This document shows, in pieces, positions 11,470 through 22,532 of a stretch of 64,000 nucleotides of DNA (the stretch's first letter is position 1; each line of letters begins with the position of its first letter). Below the pieces are notes generated by a model. That model ran no database searches and was not told the origin of the DNA. It was given only the letters and a program-made list of their open reading frames with translations. Origin of the DNA: Proteles cristata cristata (lineage: Eukaryota; Chordata; Mammalia; Carnivora; Hyaenidae); NCBI GenBank assembly GCA_017311185.1, contig JAESUZ010005462.1:3100001-3164000 (forward strand), in the 5' to 3' direction. The translations under genes and the position numbers were made by a program.

Positions 11470-11794
11470 CAGTTGACCCTTGCACAAGGTTTTGAACTGT
11501 GCAGGTCTGCTTATACATCGATTTTTTACAGTACAGTATGGACAATGTATTTTCTCTTATGATCTTAATAATATTTTCTTATGTCTAGCTAAGTTTATTG
11601 TAAGGATACAGTATATAACATATATAACATACAAAATATGTTGTCAGTTGAATGTTTATGTTATTGGTAAGGCTTCTGATCAACAGTAGGCTGTTGGTAG
11701 TTAAGTTTAGGGAAAGTCAAAAGTTAAATGTATATTTTCTACTTCATGGATGGTCACCACTCCTTACCTGTCCTCATTGTTCAAGGATCCACTA
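11470..11794. mobile_element. Tigger/mariner-like non-autonomous DNA transposon
   Basis: The left end reads CAGTTGACCCTTG and the right end TTGTTCAAGGATCCACTA, forming terminal inverted repeats, and both ends are flanked by TA (11468-11469 and 11795-11796), the target duplication of Tc1/mariner elements. Interior words (gtattttctcttatgatctta, tttattgtaaggatacag, aacagtaggctgttggtag) match the second copy at 55895-56407. It begins about 120 bp after a GMDS exon. Confidence 0.8.
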
Positions 11795-12299
11795 TATTGT
11801 GAATGTCAGAAGTGGTAAATGAAAAAACGTTAAGCCAGCTTTAATTACTTAGTAAGTTTGCTAGATTTTTTATTCAGAAAACAACTTAACAAGAAGCCAG
11901 AAAAAATTCTCTAATTTTGTGGTTCTGGGTGTTCTTAGTAGAGGGAAAAGGAAAAGGAAGATCTTAGCTATCATTGCTCACAGGCTTTGGCGTGCAGGAT
12001 GCTCAAGGTATCTTTCAGTAAATGATAGTCCCTCCCTCTTTCCTTTTGTATGTTTATACCCATTGTTTGGGATTTTGTGCTTTCCCCCCTCAGCTTTTCC
12101 AACTGCAAAACAAAATAAATAAGTAAAAGTCAGTTGTTTTGGATCAGGTTAGGATTGGGAAAAACATTCTTAGTTGCAGGATGCAAAGACATATTAAAAT
12201 ATAACTTCCTCTCAAAAAAATTCTCTATTTGCATATCTTATAACGAGAACTAATTTTTGTCTTTATAAGTGTTATATACTTCTTTAAAATTTTTATTTT

Positions 12300-12506
12300 A
12301 TTTGTTTTGTTAACATTTTATTTTTGAGAGCAAGAGAGAGGGAGGGAGGGAGGGAGTGAGTGCGTGCGGAAGGCCAGAGAGAGAGAGAGACAGAGGATCT
12401 GAAACAGGCTTCTTGCTGTGAGCATAGAGCTGATCATGGGGCTCAAACTCATGACCTGAGCTGAAATCGAATCTGCCGCCCAACTGACTGAGCTACCCAG
12501 GTGCCC
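12300..12506 (-). mobile_element. CAN SINE, antisense, diverged
   Basis: Contains GAGAGGGAGGGAGGGAGGGAG, a decayed tRNA region and head complement CTACCCAGGTGCCC. A- and T-rich flanks (aaatttttatttta / aaaaatttatttta) may be a decayed duplication. Confidence 0.85.
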
Positions 12507-13397
12507 TAGAAAAATTTATTTTAAAATTAATAACTGTTTCTTCCCTTTCATTCCCTCTCACCTGACTCCCAGCTCTGTCCTCAGGCTCACTACAGCTCCT
12601 TCAGAAACATTCCAAGTGTCTTTATCCTTAAACATATAGACAGGGTTATCCTATAAGTAATATTCTACATGTAGGGCTTTTGTTAAATATCTGTTAAAAA
12701 CTTGATCTTGTAACATACACCATTCTGTTTCATTATATACTTGAAAATCACTATTTCATTTTTTGTTTTATTTAACATCAAATAATGAAAAATTATAGGG
12801 GTATATGTAGAAATGATATAATATTCATTAGGATTTCTAATAGTTAACACTTGAAGCATTTTTTGAACTTGAAAATTAATTTTAATTTTAACTTAGTCCT
12901 ACAATAGTTTTATTGTTTTTGCACAATTATTTTTATTTACTAACCTTTTCCAAGGAGATTCTTTGCCATACTGAGAATTCCTTAGTGGTAGGACTATGTT
13001 ATATATATATATATATACTTCAGCTTATAGTATCTCTCTGCTAATAAATATTTTTAAATGAATGAATAAATGAATGAATGTCCCATGTTTTAGTAAAACT
13101 TTATTGAGGTGAAAGCCAGGCAGTCCAAATTAGAGAACAATAGGAATTTATATAAAAGTTTTAAATAAATGCTCTTTTACTTATTTCATGCATAAGGGTG
13201 ACCAAAGACTATTCTGAAGTAAAGATTAACACTGATATACTTTCATAAACAAATAAAATTCATTTCCAATTAATAATCTTAGTCTATATGCCTGTAATTG
13301 CTGTAGTACTTTAAGTTAATTGTCTTAAGTAGGTTGAGCATTTATACTTCAGTTCTCTTTTAACATGTTATCATAGTGATCAAATAAAATACTTTTT

Positions 13398-13609
13398 AAA
13401 AAAATTTTTTAGTGTTTATTTATTTTTGAGAGAGAGAGAGACAGAGCATGGGTTGGGGAGGGGCAGAGAGGGAGACACGGAATCCAAAGCAGGCTCCAGG
13501 CTCAGAACTATCAGCCCAGAGCCCGATGCGGGGCTCGAACTCACAAACCATGAGATCATGACCAGAGCCGAAGTCGGATGCTTAACCGACTGAGCCACCC
13601 AGGCTCCCC
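13398..13609 (-). mobile_element. CAN SINE, antisense (first of an adjacent pair)
   Basis: Full-length with GGGGCTCGAACTC B-box complement and head complement CCACCCAGGCTCCCC. The duplication TAAAATACTTTTT is perfect (13385-13397 and 13610-13622). The right duplication doubles as the left flank of the next SINE. Confidence 0.93.
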
Positions 13610-13622
13610 TAAAATACTTTTT

Positions 13623-13810
13623 TTAAGTGTTTATTTATTTTTTTGAGAGAAAGTGTATGAGATGGGGAGGGGCAGAGAGAGGAGACAGAGAATCTGAACC
13701 AGCCTTAGCATTGTCAACTCAAAGACTGATGCAGGACCCAAACCCAGGAACTATGAGATCATGACCCGAGCCTACGTTGGACACTCAACTGACTGAGCCA
13801 CCCAGGTGCC
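13623..13810 (-). mobile_element. CAN SINE, antisense (second of an adjacent pair)
   Basis: A more diverged, slightly short SINE whose flanks are TAAAATACTTTTT (13610-13622) and TAATACATTTTT (13811-13822). The same target motif therefore appears three times around two SINEs. The higher divergence of this copy suggests it inserted first. Confidence 0.9.
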
Positions 13811-14033
13811 TAATACATTTTTTAGTGCAGTGGTAAACTTCAATCTAGTCCTATGGTATGTATCACAAATATAGTAGAGCCTAGACTGATGCAGCCTTTT
13901 TGGGGATATGTGCTTTTTTTTCTAATGAAAAATAATGACAAGGCACCTTTTGACTGCAGGAATAGTATTCTATGAGAAATTCTAATTTTAAAAAGTATAG
14001 AAAAGAGTTTTTCAATATAAAGATATTCTAGAC

Positions 14034-14231
14034 CAGAGGTTGGCAAATAATGATTCATGGGTCAAATCCAACCCACTAGCCTATTTTTATATATAAAAAA
14101 GTTTTATTGGAGCACAGCCATATCCATTTGTTTGTATATTGCCTGTGGCTGCTTTCACAGTAGAGTCCTGTGGCCTGCAAAGCCTAAAATATTTGCTGTC
14201 TGGCCCTTTTAGAAAACATTTGCTGGCCCCA
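14034..14231. mobile_element. Old hAT-type DNA transposon fragment
   Basis: Opposite orientation to the copy at 3128-3353: CAGAGGTTGGCAAA at the left end, gttttattggagcacagccat in the middle, and aagcctaaaatatttgctgtctggccc near the right end. Confidence 0.65.
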
Positions 14232-15385
14232 CCTTTAGAATAATTAGTTTCTTAACATCAAGAAATTTCAGTTGGGTTTCACATTTCTCCCAAGGTAGCA
14301 AGATAATCTTATGCAAAAGATTTCTTATAAATATTGAAGTCAAAGAGAATCAGTAGGTAACCTGTCCATTAACAAAATTCTGAAGTGTTTGGTCAGTTAG
14401 GGTTCTGTTATGCTTTATTGAAGCACTAAGGTGTGGATCCAAAGAAACTAACAACTGACTGAAGTTCTGTAGCATAGTTCATTACAGCAACCCTCCCTCC
14501 TGAGTTTGACACTTTTTCATATTTTTTATTGAGTCATGTCTTTTCTCTATTCCAAATTCTTTGTGGTTTTCTTTTTAAGTGCACTTATTTTGCTTTGTTA
14601 TGAGAAGACTATAATTCCTCTAAAGATAGCTGGGATCACCTGTGTTTGGAATCGAATTAAGAGTTGGAAATTATTGATGTAGAGAATAAAGCCGGTAATC
14701 AAAGATTTGGTCTTTTTTTCGCTCAGTCAGCCATGTAGTCATTCTTTCAATTAAGGCAAGATGGTTGATATATTCATGCTTTAGGTGTGCTTATTTTATA
14801 AAATAGAGGGACTTTAGTAATATTTACTACAAATTAATAATGAACAGTGGTTAAACTTCCATAAAGGAATGAAAATGTGTGGTATGTATCATATGCTCTG
14901 GGAGTAACTACTATGTTTTATATGACAATATCCACAGATATTTACTAGGTGCTTTTGCTCATAAGCATTCAACTATGTACTGTTTTTTTAATTAAAGGGA
15001 TAGTTGCTTTATGAATAACTTGCAGAAAACAAGACATCTATCTGAAAACCTTTTTCCTCTCATACTGTTTCTCCAAATTTGAATTCTCTATTTCCTTTGC
15101 ATATCTCTATATATGTACATAAATATAGCATTCTGTTTGCTACAAATGTGGTGAATGTAGCTGTAGTGACACTTTTCTTTTGGAAATACAGATTTATATA
15201 TTTTCTATTAAGGAAATAAAACCTGTGTTTATTGTCTTAAATTTTCTGAGGAAAATGTCATGTATAAAAAAATCTTTCAGCTTTTGTTGCTAAGTGTTTT
15301 TGAAAGTCCAATCAGTTAATAAGACTGATGTCATAAAGCTATTAACTATATAAATTAAACTATGGAAAATATTGAGAAATTTTTT

Positions 15386-15402
15386 TTAATATTTTATTTA
15401 TT

Positions 15403-15436
<34 letters not shown>

Positions 15437-15606
15437 CATGAGCAGGGGAGGGTCAGAGAGAGAGGGAGACACAAAATCTGAAGCAGGCTCTAGGCCTTGA
15501 GCCAGCTGTCAGCACAGAGCCCAATGCAGGGCTTGAGCCCACGAACTGTGAGATCATGACCTGAGCTGAGGTCAGATGCTTAACCGACTGAGCCACCCAG
15601 GCACCC
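15386..15606 (-). mobile_element. CAN SINE, antisense
   Basis: Has an extended GA tract (about 30 bp), tRNA region and head complement CCACCCAGGCACCC. The duplication TGAGAAATTTTTT is present at 15373-15385 and 15607-15619. Confidence 0.93.
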
Positions 15607-16400
15607 TGAGAAATTTTTTAATTACTTTAAAGTATTTTGCACCTAAAGACATTAGAATTTCTTTTCCAACATATTGTTTATCAATATAAGAGATTTTACA
15701 ATCTCTTAAGTTTAAGGTTGTTCTATAACTCAGAACATTAAAACAAGGCTATTTGTAAAGCTAATGGTAATATTTCTAGTTCTGATTGTTTATTAATTTA
15801 GAAATAAAGTAACAGGAATTCCTAGTATTCATCACCTAGATAATAAAACCATTTTGATAATTATATTTTATTCTTATATTAGCTGACTACTTTTTCATGT
15901 CACAAATTTACTGACCTTTAAAAAATTATAAATAACATTAATATATAAAATACTATATTGAAAAAAGCATATTTTACATGATCTTCAAGAGTGAACAAAG
16001 AAAGATATTTTACCTTCTAGTTTCAGATTAGAAAATTCAAATGATTAAACTTGACTTGATTTCCTGACGTTAATGACTGTAGCCATCATGATTAAAAGTG
16101 AAATGCACATAATATTGAACATTCTTTGTGACTTTTCTATTTTCAGTAGGAGTGTAGAAATAGTGTCTAATATCTTACAGCTAAGTCATGGTGTAGGTTT
16201 CTGAGAGACTTCCCAGAGTCTATGTCCTTGAGGAGAAAACCCACACTAGGAGTGTGTTCCATGAAAGTTCTCTGCTATCTGGTATCTACAGGTGTGGCTT
16301 AAGTTTCTTCTGGTTCACAGTGGTGCGGCCCATTGACTTTTGACCCTCACTTGGATGACACTGGTGTTACAGAAGTTCAGTTTACCAGTTCCAGTCTTTT

Positions 16401-16592
16401 TTTTTTAAATGTTTATTTTGAGAGAGAAAGAAAAAAAGAGAGAGAGAGGGAGACAGAAAGAGAATCCCAAGCAGGGTCTGCATGACAGCGCAGAGCCCAA
16501 AGAGGGGCTCGATCTCACAACTGTGAGATCATGATGTTAGCCAAAATAAAGAGTCAGACACTTAACCAACTGAGCCACCCAGGTGCCTGAAG
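16401..16592 (-). mobile_element. CAN SINE, antisense, diverged
   Basis: The duplication AGTTCCAGTCTTTT is perfect (16387-16400 and 16593-16606). The body is diverged (gagaaagaaaaaaagag tract, ccaaagaggggctcg) and ends in CCACCCAGGTGCC. Confidence 0.92.
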
Positions 16593-17084
16593 AGTTCCAG
16601 TCTTTTTATGAGCATATTTTTCTTACATTGACTCATCTTAATGTGTATATCATGAGATCAGTCTGGACAATATAGTGACTACTACTTCCAGAATAAACTG
16701 AAGAAGTAAAGTTTGTCTGTGTGAACATACCTCATCACTATTAGTTTACTAGCAATGAGTCACATGCAGTGACTGCCTTCATCTCTTGGATACCTTTAAC
16801 CGAGTAAGAAATTAGGGTTCATGTCAACAGTATTATTTCTTCCATTTTATTCCCATTCTTTTTCTTCCTCATCTTCTTTTAAGTATTTAAAACTGGAACA
16901 TTTACTCAGTTCTACGTAAAGTAATATTTTTTTCTTAGGTTTTCTCTTTTGCTTTCTCCTTCCATGTTTGACCCTAAGTAATGCCGTCTCCCACATATAG
17001 TGTATAACTGTGCTGCCTTCTCTGTGACCATGGAGTCTTATAAAGAGACTGCATCGCTGTCTCCCTCCAGGAGCTCTTTAGTAT

Positions 17085-17140
17085 TAGATTAAAGTATTAG
17101 AGTAGTAGAGTAGAGTAGTAAAGTATTAGAATAGTGAAAA
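17085..17140. repeat. Imperfect short tandem AGTA/TTAG repeat
   Basis: Interspersed AGTATTAG and AGTAGAGTAG units repeat irregularly over about 50 bp. A low-complexity tract with no evident function. Confidence 0.6.
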
Positions 17141-18331
17141 ATATTATATCCATGAGCTATTTTCTTGCACTTGACATTGTGACTTAATAGTCTAAAAATG
17201 CTTTTAGAGACATTTTGACTAATTTATTTCACTTACACATCTCTTTATTTGTGTGTGGAAATTCATACACCTATTTTTTCTAATTCTTTAAAAGTGTATA
17301 ATAACCCATTAAATAATATTCTTTATTTTAAAGAGCTTTTAGGGAACACACAGTTGATATCCACTTTTATGTATTCTCCCCAAACACCCTCAGAATTTGT
17401 GAAGTGGAAAGGAATTTAAAGATCATCCGCTCCCATTTATTTCATCAGTGAAGAAACTGAAGCAGCATGAGGTTGAGTTGTCCAAGGTGACAAAACTAAC
17501 ATATGTCAACACTAAAGCTAGAGCTAATCCTGAGGCAAGGAATGACATGAACATTGTTCATATTTGCAGAACTAGCATGTATGTGGACTCTGAGTTGGAA
17601 GTGAGATCAACTTCCATACAGCAGAGCTGGTACTTGTACTGTGGAGTGAAGCAAGTGGAGAAGTTGGAAATTTATCTCAATTGCTCTTATCTTTTTGTAA
17701 AAGACATCGATTGGTTTGGTTAATGGCAATATTCCTTTCAGATATTTGGCAGAATAATCATAATAAAATGTTACTTTTATAATATTTAAATATAAACATA
17801 CTATGAAGCCGGTGACTTATCTTGAGTGTCACCAAGAAGTTGGCAATAAGAAGAAACAGAATAATACAAAATATGTTAAAAATCATGTGGCAATAAGAAG
17901 ATATAAAGTACTTAAAATATACCTGTAATTAAGAGTTTAAGACTACCGCAAATGGATGGTGTACTACTACTGTTTAGATATTGAGCCATTTTTAGATGAT
18001 ATAGCACATTCCTCTAAATATGGGCTTCATAAGAAATCATATATATCAGTCTAAACACAGTATTCACCTGAGAGAATCTGACATTTTAAGGTTCATGAAC
18101 TTGTGGTTTTGAGTTTTAGACTTAAGTTGCTTTTTTTTAGCTGCCAACTGTTTTGCTTTTTAAAATGCCTAATTATATTTATCATTATAAATTCATCTTC
18201 ATATGTTTAAGCTATAATTCCTGTAAAACTTAACTAATTAAGTCACAGTAAAATTTTGGATAATTTCCCCCGTCATTATTTTCTGAAGATTGCTTTGATT
18301 CATTGCTGGACAATAGACTAATTCTCCAGGA

Positions 18332-18570
18332 TTGTGGTTCTCAACTGGAGGTGAAAGAATGAGGGTGAGGAGAATATGACTTTGCCCCTCAGAGGACTTG
18401 TGACAATATCTCAGGTGTTTTTGGTTGTCACAACTGGAGGTGAGGGTAACAGCAGGAATGCTCTTAAATATCCTACAATGTACAAGACAGCTGCGATAGC
18501 AAAGGATTATCCAGCCCCAAATGTCAGTAGTGCTAAGGGGGAGATAGCCAGCTCTAGAATGTCACCCTTG
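18332..18570. mobile_element. Old hAT-type DNA transposon fragment
   Basis: Diverged member of the repeat also present at 31412-31606: tgtggttctcaactgg end, tttggttgtcacaactgg, atcctacaatgtacaagacagc and aatgtcagtagtgct in the same order. Its 71-codon frame is not coding. Confidence 0.55.
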
Positions 18571-19429
18571 AAAAGTTATCACCAAATCTAGATAAATATC
18601 CTCTATAAGACTGGGATCTTCTTTTTCCTTACATATCACTTTTACTTTTCAGTAAATCCTTCATGGAGCTTTAGCAAGCATTTATCTAAACACAGGAGGA
18701 AAAAAAAGAAAGAAAAAAACCTCTGATTTAATAAGTAGCTCCATGTGAAACCATTTAGACCTTAAGTATTCTGGTCTACTATAGGTCAAACACCAGTCAG
18801 GGAAACCCAGAGAATAGAATTGTTATTGCAGGTCTCTCCTAATCATTTTGGGCTGAATTCTTACTTTCGTGACCCACTGGTCCCCAGAACCACATCAAAG
18901 TAGGGCCTTGACGACCTTCCTTCCACCTCCAAAATAAATGAACATATTTATCTTTTGTTGTAAGTTATAACAAGAACAAAGCTTTCCTTTGGGAATAAGC
19001 AATAGAGTCCAGGTTCTGTCTTTGATATAAGACAATAACTAAAATGGATTCAAGATAATTTTTCAATGCATAGGATTACAATAATATTAGTGTGAGATGT
19101 CCACTTTATTTTAGAATTTTCTTTTAAAATTATTTCATAGATAATTTTAGTGCTTTAGAGAACATAGAATTCTGTATATAAATTAAATAACTTATTTTTA
19201 GAACTAGAAATTATTTATTTCAATAGGCAGAAGCTCTCATCTTTGTGTGTGTGTTTATGTGTAAATAAAACAATGTTTTTAAAAATTACAAAGTTATTAT
19301 TTACCTGTCTGAGTAGCAATTTAAATCATATAGTGATAGAACTATCAAGAAACAAGCACCAATATCCAACAGCCCAGTATTTTCTTTGTGTATCTGTTTG
19401 TTGAAGCTACCTTGTGGTTCTTTTAGATG

Positions 19430-19850
19430 AGCATCATAGTCTTAATTTATTGAAAGAAAAATCTGGCCGCCTGTTGCAACATCAGTGGATGAAGTAATCT
19501 CATTGTAGAGTTCAGCAGAGCATTAATGTATTTTAAACAATGCCATTTTGTCTGTGTGTAAATGGTTAGATTGTTGGCCACGCACCTTGGACCCACCGGA
19601 TTCTAGGTGGCCTTTCCAGTTGGGAGCAAAGTGACATCATCTGGCTTACTATTACATTTGTAGACTGTGATACTTCACAGATGACATCTGCACTTGGAGA
19701 TCACAGAGCTGTCTGCCGATATTATTCGCTGTGGAGAGATGAGGTGTAATTGCTTAAACATGAAAGACTTTTGAAGCAATAGTTGGTCTAATTGAGGTGG
19801 TTGTTACCACTAAACAACGTCAAGTCCTTCCCACCTACTGAGGTGAGACT
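19430..19850. other. Repeat-free stretch, possible conserved non-coding element
   Basis: About 400 bp without recognisable repeats and with more balanced composition than its AT-rich neighbours. GMDS introns sit near FOXF2/FOXC1/FOXQ1 in mammals and can hold distal enhancers. That function here is inference only, with no motif evidence. Confidence 0.2.
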
Positions 19851-19964
19851 TCTGAGACTGTTGAATTGATTTTTTTAATGTTTTGTAATTTCTGTGACAT
19901 TTACATTTGAAACCAAATGAACAACTGTCTGATCTCACATAGTGCAACTCCCACAGTATAAGTA

Positions 19965-20205
19965 GGCAGTGTACACAGCAGTTAAGAGTGCATTAAGCCA
20001 CTCAGAGCCAGACCTGGATGGAGTCAGATTGGCTACACTACTTTTTCAGACCTCAGTTTCCTCTTCTGTATTGCTAATGTGCCTGCCTAATAGATGCACT
20101 GTGAGCATCAATGGGGCAATGTATGTTACTTACCTATGGGCCTGGTGTGAAGATAAACTAGGAGAGCATATGTGAAAAAGGTTAATACAGTACCTGCTAG
20201 ATTTT
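19965..20205 (+). repeat. MIR SINE
   Basis: Follows the MIR consensus order: cagcagttaagagtgc, ccactcagagccagacctgg, a middle part, cctcagtttcctcttctgt, then tgcctgcctaatag. Ancient mammal-wide SINE. Confidence 0.65.
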
Positions 20206-20786
20206 GTACATGTATATATTTCTTTTTTCTTCTTCTTTTCTTCCCTCTTACTGTATTTTCAGCACTGAACCTAGAGTATTTCTTTAGTTCTCCCCTTCTG
20301 AGGTAAGACTGTGTTGGAGCCAGGCCGATTTGTGGGATTCTAGTGGCTATTGGCATAAGACTAAGACAGTGAGAAATATGAATCCTGAAGGGCCTGCCAA
20401 TTAGAGATGGTTTTGAACCAAAAACGAAATATATTAATGATGTTTACAGATGAGTTAGAGTAGTCAATTCATTTGCATGAATTGCCAAAAGAAAAAAAAT
20501 GTAGTACTGGAGAATCACTGGACTCACAGGAAGGCTATTTGCAAATGGGATTCAGGCAGTTAAACCAGTGAACCTTTAAATTAGGGAAATCAAAAAAAGA
20601 TGATGAATATGGAAGGAGTATGGTAAACATCAAACACTTAATGAAAGACCCTTGGGAAAATTAATGAAACCTTCAAGTATTTTTTTAAATGATTCAGATA
20701 TTTTTATTAATGACTCTGTGAGAATCTTACATGAAATACAAAGTGCTGTTTTGTCCAAAAAAAATTATAAACCAGAATTTTTTTTT

Positions 20787-20806
20787 TTTTTTTTTTTTTT
20801 ACTTTT
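20787..20806. repeat. Poly-T run
   Basis: Homopolymer T tract of more than 20 bases ending near 20801. No SINE or L1 body is attached on the right, so its origin is unclear. Confidence 0.6.
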
Positions 20807-20863
20807 TGGCTATACTAAGAAAAAAACACATCAGTACAATTATAATTTAAATTTTATTAATTA

Positions 20864-21077
20864 GGGGTGCCTGGGTGGCTCAGTTGGCTAAGTGTCCAAC
20901 TTTGGCTCCCCGTCAGGATCTTCCGGTCCGTGGGTTCGAGCCCTGCATGAGGTTCTGTGCTGACAGCTCAGAGTCTGGAGCCTGTTTCAGATTCTGTGTC
21001 TCCCTTTCTCTCTGCCCCTCTCCCACTTGTTCTCTGTCTCTCTCTGTCTCAAAAATAACCAAAAAAAAATTTTTTTT
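20864..21077 (+). mobile_element. CAN SINE, sense
   Basis: Head GGGGTGCCTGGGTGGCTCAG, B box GGGTTCGAGCC, tail CAAAAATAACC plus A/T runs. Duplication AATTTTATTAATTA (20850-20863) against AATTTTACTAATTA (21078-21091), one difference. The tRNA region has a variant (tccccgtcaggatcttccgg) in place of the usual tcaggtcatgatctcacgg. Confidence 0.93.
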
Positions 21078-21194
21078 AATTTTACTAATTATAAGATAAA
21101 TTACAGTTCTTTTCAAAATGGCATTTTCCCGCAAATCTAGTTTGAATCAAAGCTTTCTTTTTCACTATTAGTTATAAATTTTGCTTTTCCTTTT

Positions 21195-21600
21195 AATTGG
21201 TTCAGGCTCAGGGTAGGATACAGAAGTATTCAATTCCTTCAGTCCAGGCTCTATCACTAAATGAGAGACTTTTGGCAAGTTTCTCAGTCTTTGTGAGCCT
21301 CAGTTGTCTAATCTGTAAAATGGGATAATAATAGTCTTCACTTATGGGGCATCTGGGTGGCTCAGATGGTCAAGTGTCCAACTTCGGCTCAGGTCATGAT
21401 CTCACAGTTCATGGATTCAAGCCCCATGTCAGGTTCTGTGCTGATAGCTCAGAGCCTGGAGTCTGCTTCAGATTCTGTCTCCCTCTCTCTCTGCCCCTCC
21501 TCCACTTGCACTCTGTCCCTCTGTCCCTCAATAATGAATAAACATTTAAAAAAATAATAGTCTTAGGATTGTTGTGAACATTAAAGGAAATAATATGGGG
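21195..21600 (+). repeat. MIR SINE split by a CAN SINE
   Basis: The left arm (about 21195-21345) reads ccaggctctatcacta, ttggcaagtttctcag, cctcagttgtctaatctgtaaaatggg in MIR order. The right arm resumes after the SINE with ataatagtcttaggattgttgtgaacattaaa (21554-21590). A second SINE starts directly after it at 21597. Confidence 0.75.
21346..21552 (+). mobile_element. CAN SINE inserted in MIR
   Basis: Head GGGGCATCTGGGTGGCTCAG to tail AATGAATAAACATTTAAA. A 12 bp direct repeat AATAATAGTCTT lies at 21327-21338 and 21553-21564. Seven extra bases (21339-21345) separate the left copy from the SINE head, so the left boundary is not a textbook duplication. Confidence 0.9.
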
Positions 21601-21785
21601 GATCTGGGTCGCTTAGTCAGTTGACCTTCCGACTTTGGCTCACATCATGATCTCACAGTTTATGAATTTGAGCCCCGCATCAGGCTCACTGTCAGCACAG
21701 AGCCTTCTTCAGATCCTCTGTTCCCCTCTCTCTCTGCCTCTCCCCTGCTCATGTACTCTCTCACAAAAATAAAAAGTAAAAAAAA
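21597..21785 (+). mobile_element. CAN SINE, diverged, just downstream
   Basis: Starts GGGGATCTGGGTCGCTTAG and ends in CTCACAAAAATAAAAAG. Shortened in the body (the cagctcagagcctgg segment is partly lost). No clear flanking duplication. Confidence 0.8.
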
Positions 21786-22494
21786 CAAATAAGTAATGTA
21801 AATAACGTTATTACCACATTATTAATTATTACCACCACTACTAGTAATGTTGCATTTGGAGGAGGGTGAGTTTTATCACCTCTCAATTTAAAATGTAGGA
21901 ATAGTAAAAACAAAATTAATGAAGGGATAGACAACTTGTCTTTCCTGACCAAGTATGGAAGTTAAGCTTTCAGAGATTGGAAACTGGCAATTAAGGTAGA
22001 TGAGATGTGATAAAGTAGTTCACAGAATATTGAACATGGTAAGAATAAGTTCTGAACTTCTGTTGTTTACAGGATGTTTAATTCCCAGAGTTCATTTAAA
22101 GACTAAACTCTGAGCAGAAAAGATTCTTCTAGATAGAGGATTTAAAATCTTACTTTCCTATGCTCACTTTTATAGAAGAAAACTTGTGCTATAAGAAAAT
22201 ACTGGTTGCAGAGAAAGAGAAAGATCAGAGAAGAAGCCACATAGCACTCCAGATCCACAATAAGCATGCAGGCTGGGAAGCTCAGTGGAGGAACCGAGGC
22301 CTTGCATAACAACTGGCTGATAATGACTCAGTGCTTAAAGACAGCATTTGGCCAGTGCATAAGCCAATAGTAAAACAGAATGATAAACTTACAGTAACAA
22401 ACCCAGAAGGACAAACCAGCCTGCAAGGGGCACAAAAAAGAGAATCTGCCCAGAACAGAACAGTTCCTTAGGTCAAGATCATTGTGTCTATGTG

Positions 22495-22532
22495 TTGGGG
22501 GGGGGAGGGGGCGGCCAGGAGGGGAGGGCATT
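22495..22532 (+). repeat. G-rich tract
   Basis: Runs of ten G's, then GAGGGGGCGG and GGAGGGGAGGG within 40 bp on the + strand. The spacing allows a G-quadruplex in the intron RNA, which would be an untested inference. Confidence 0.5.
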
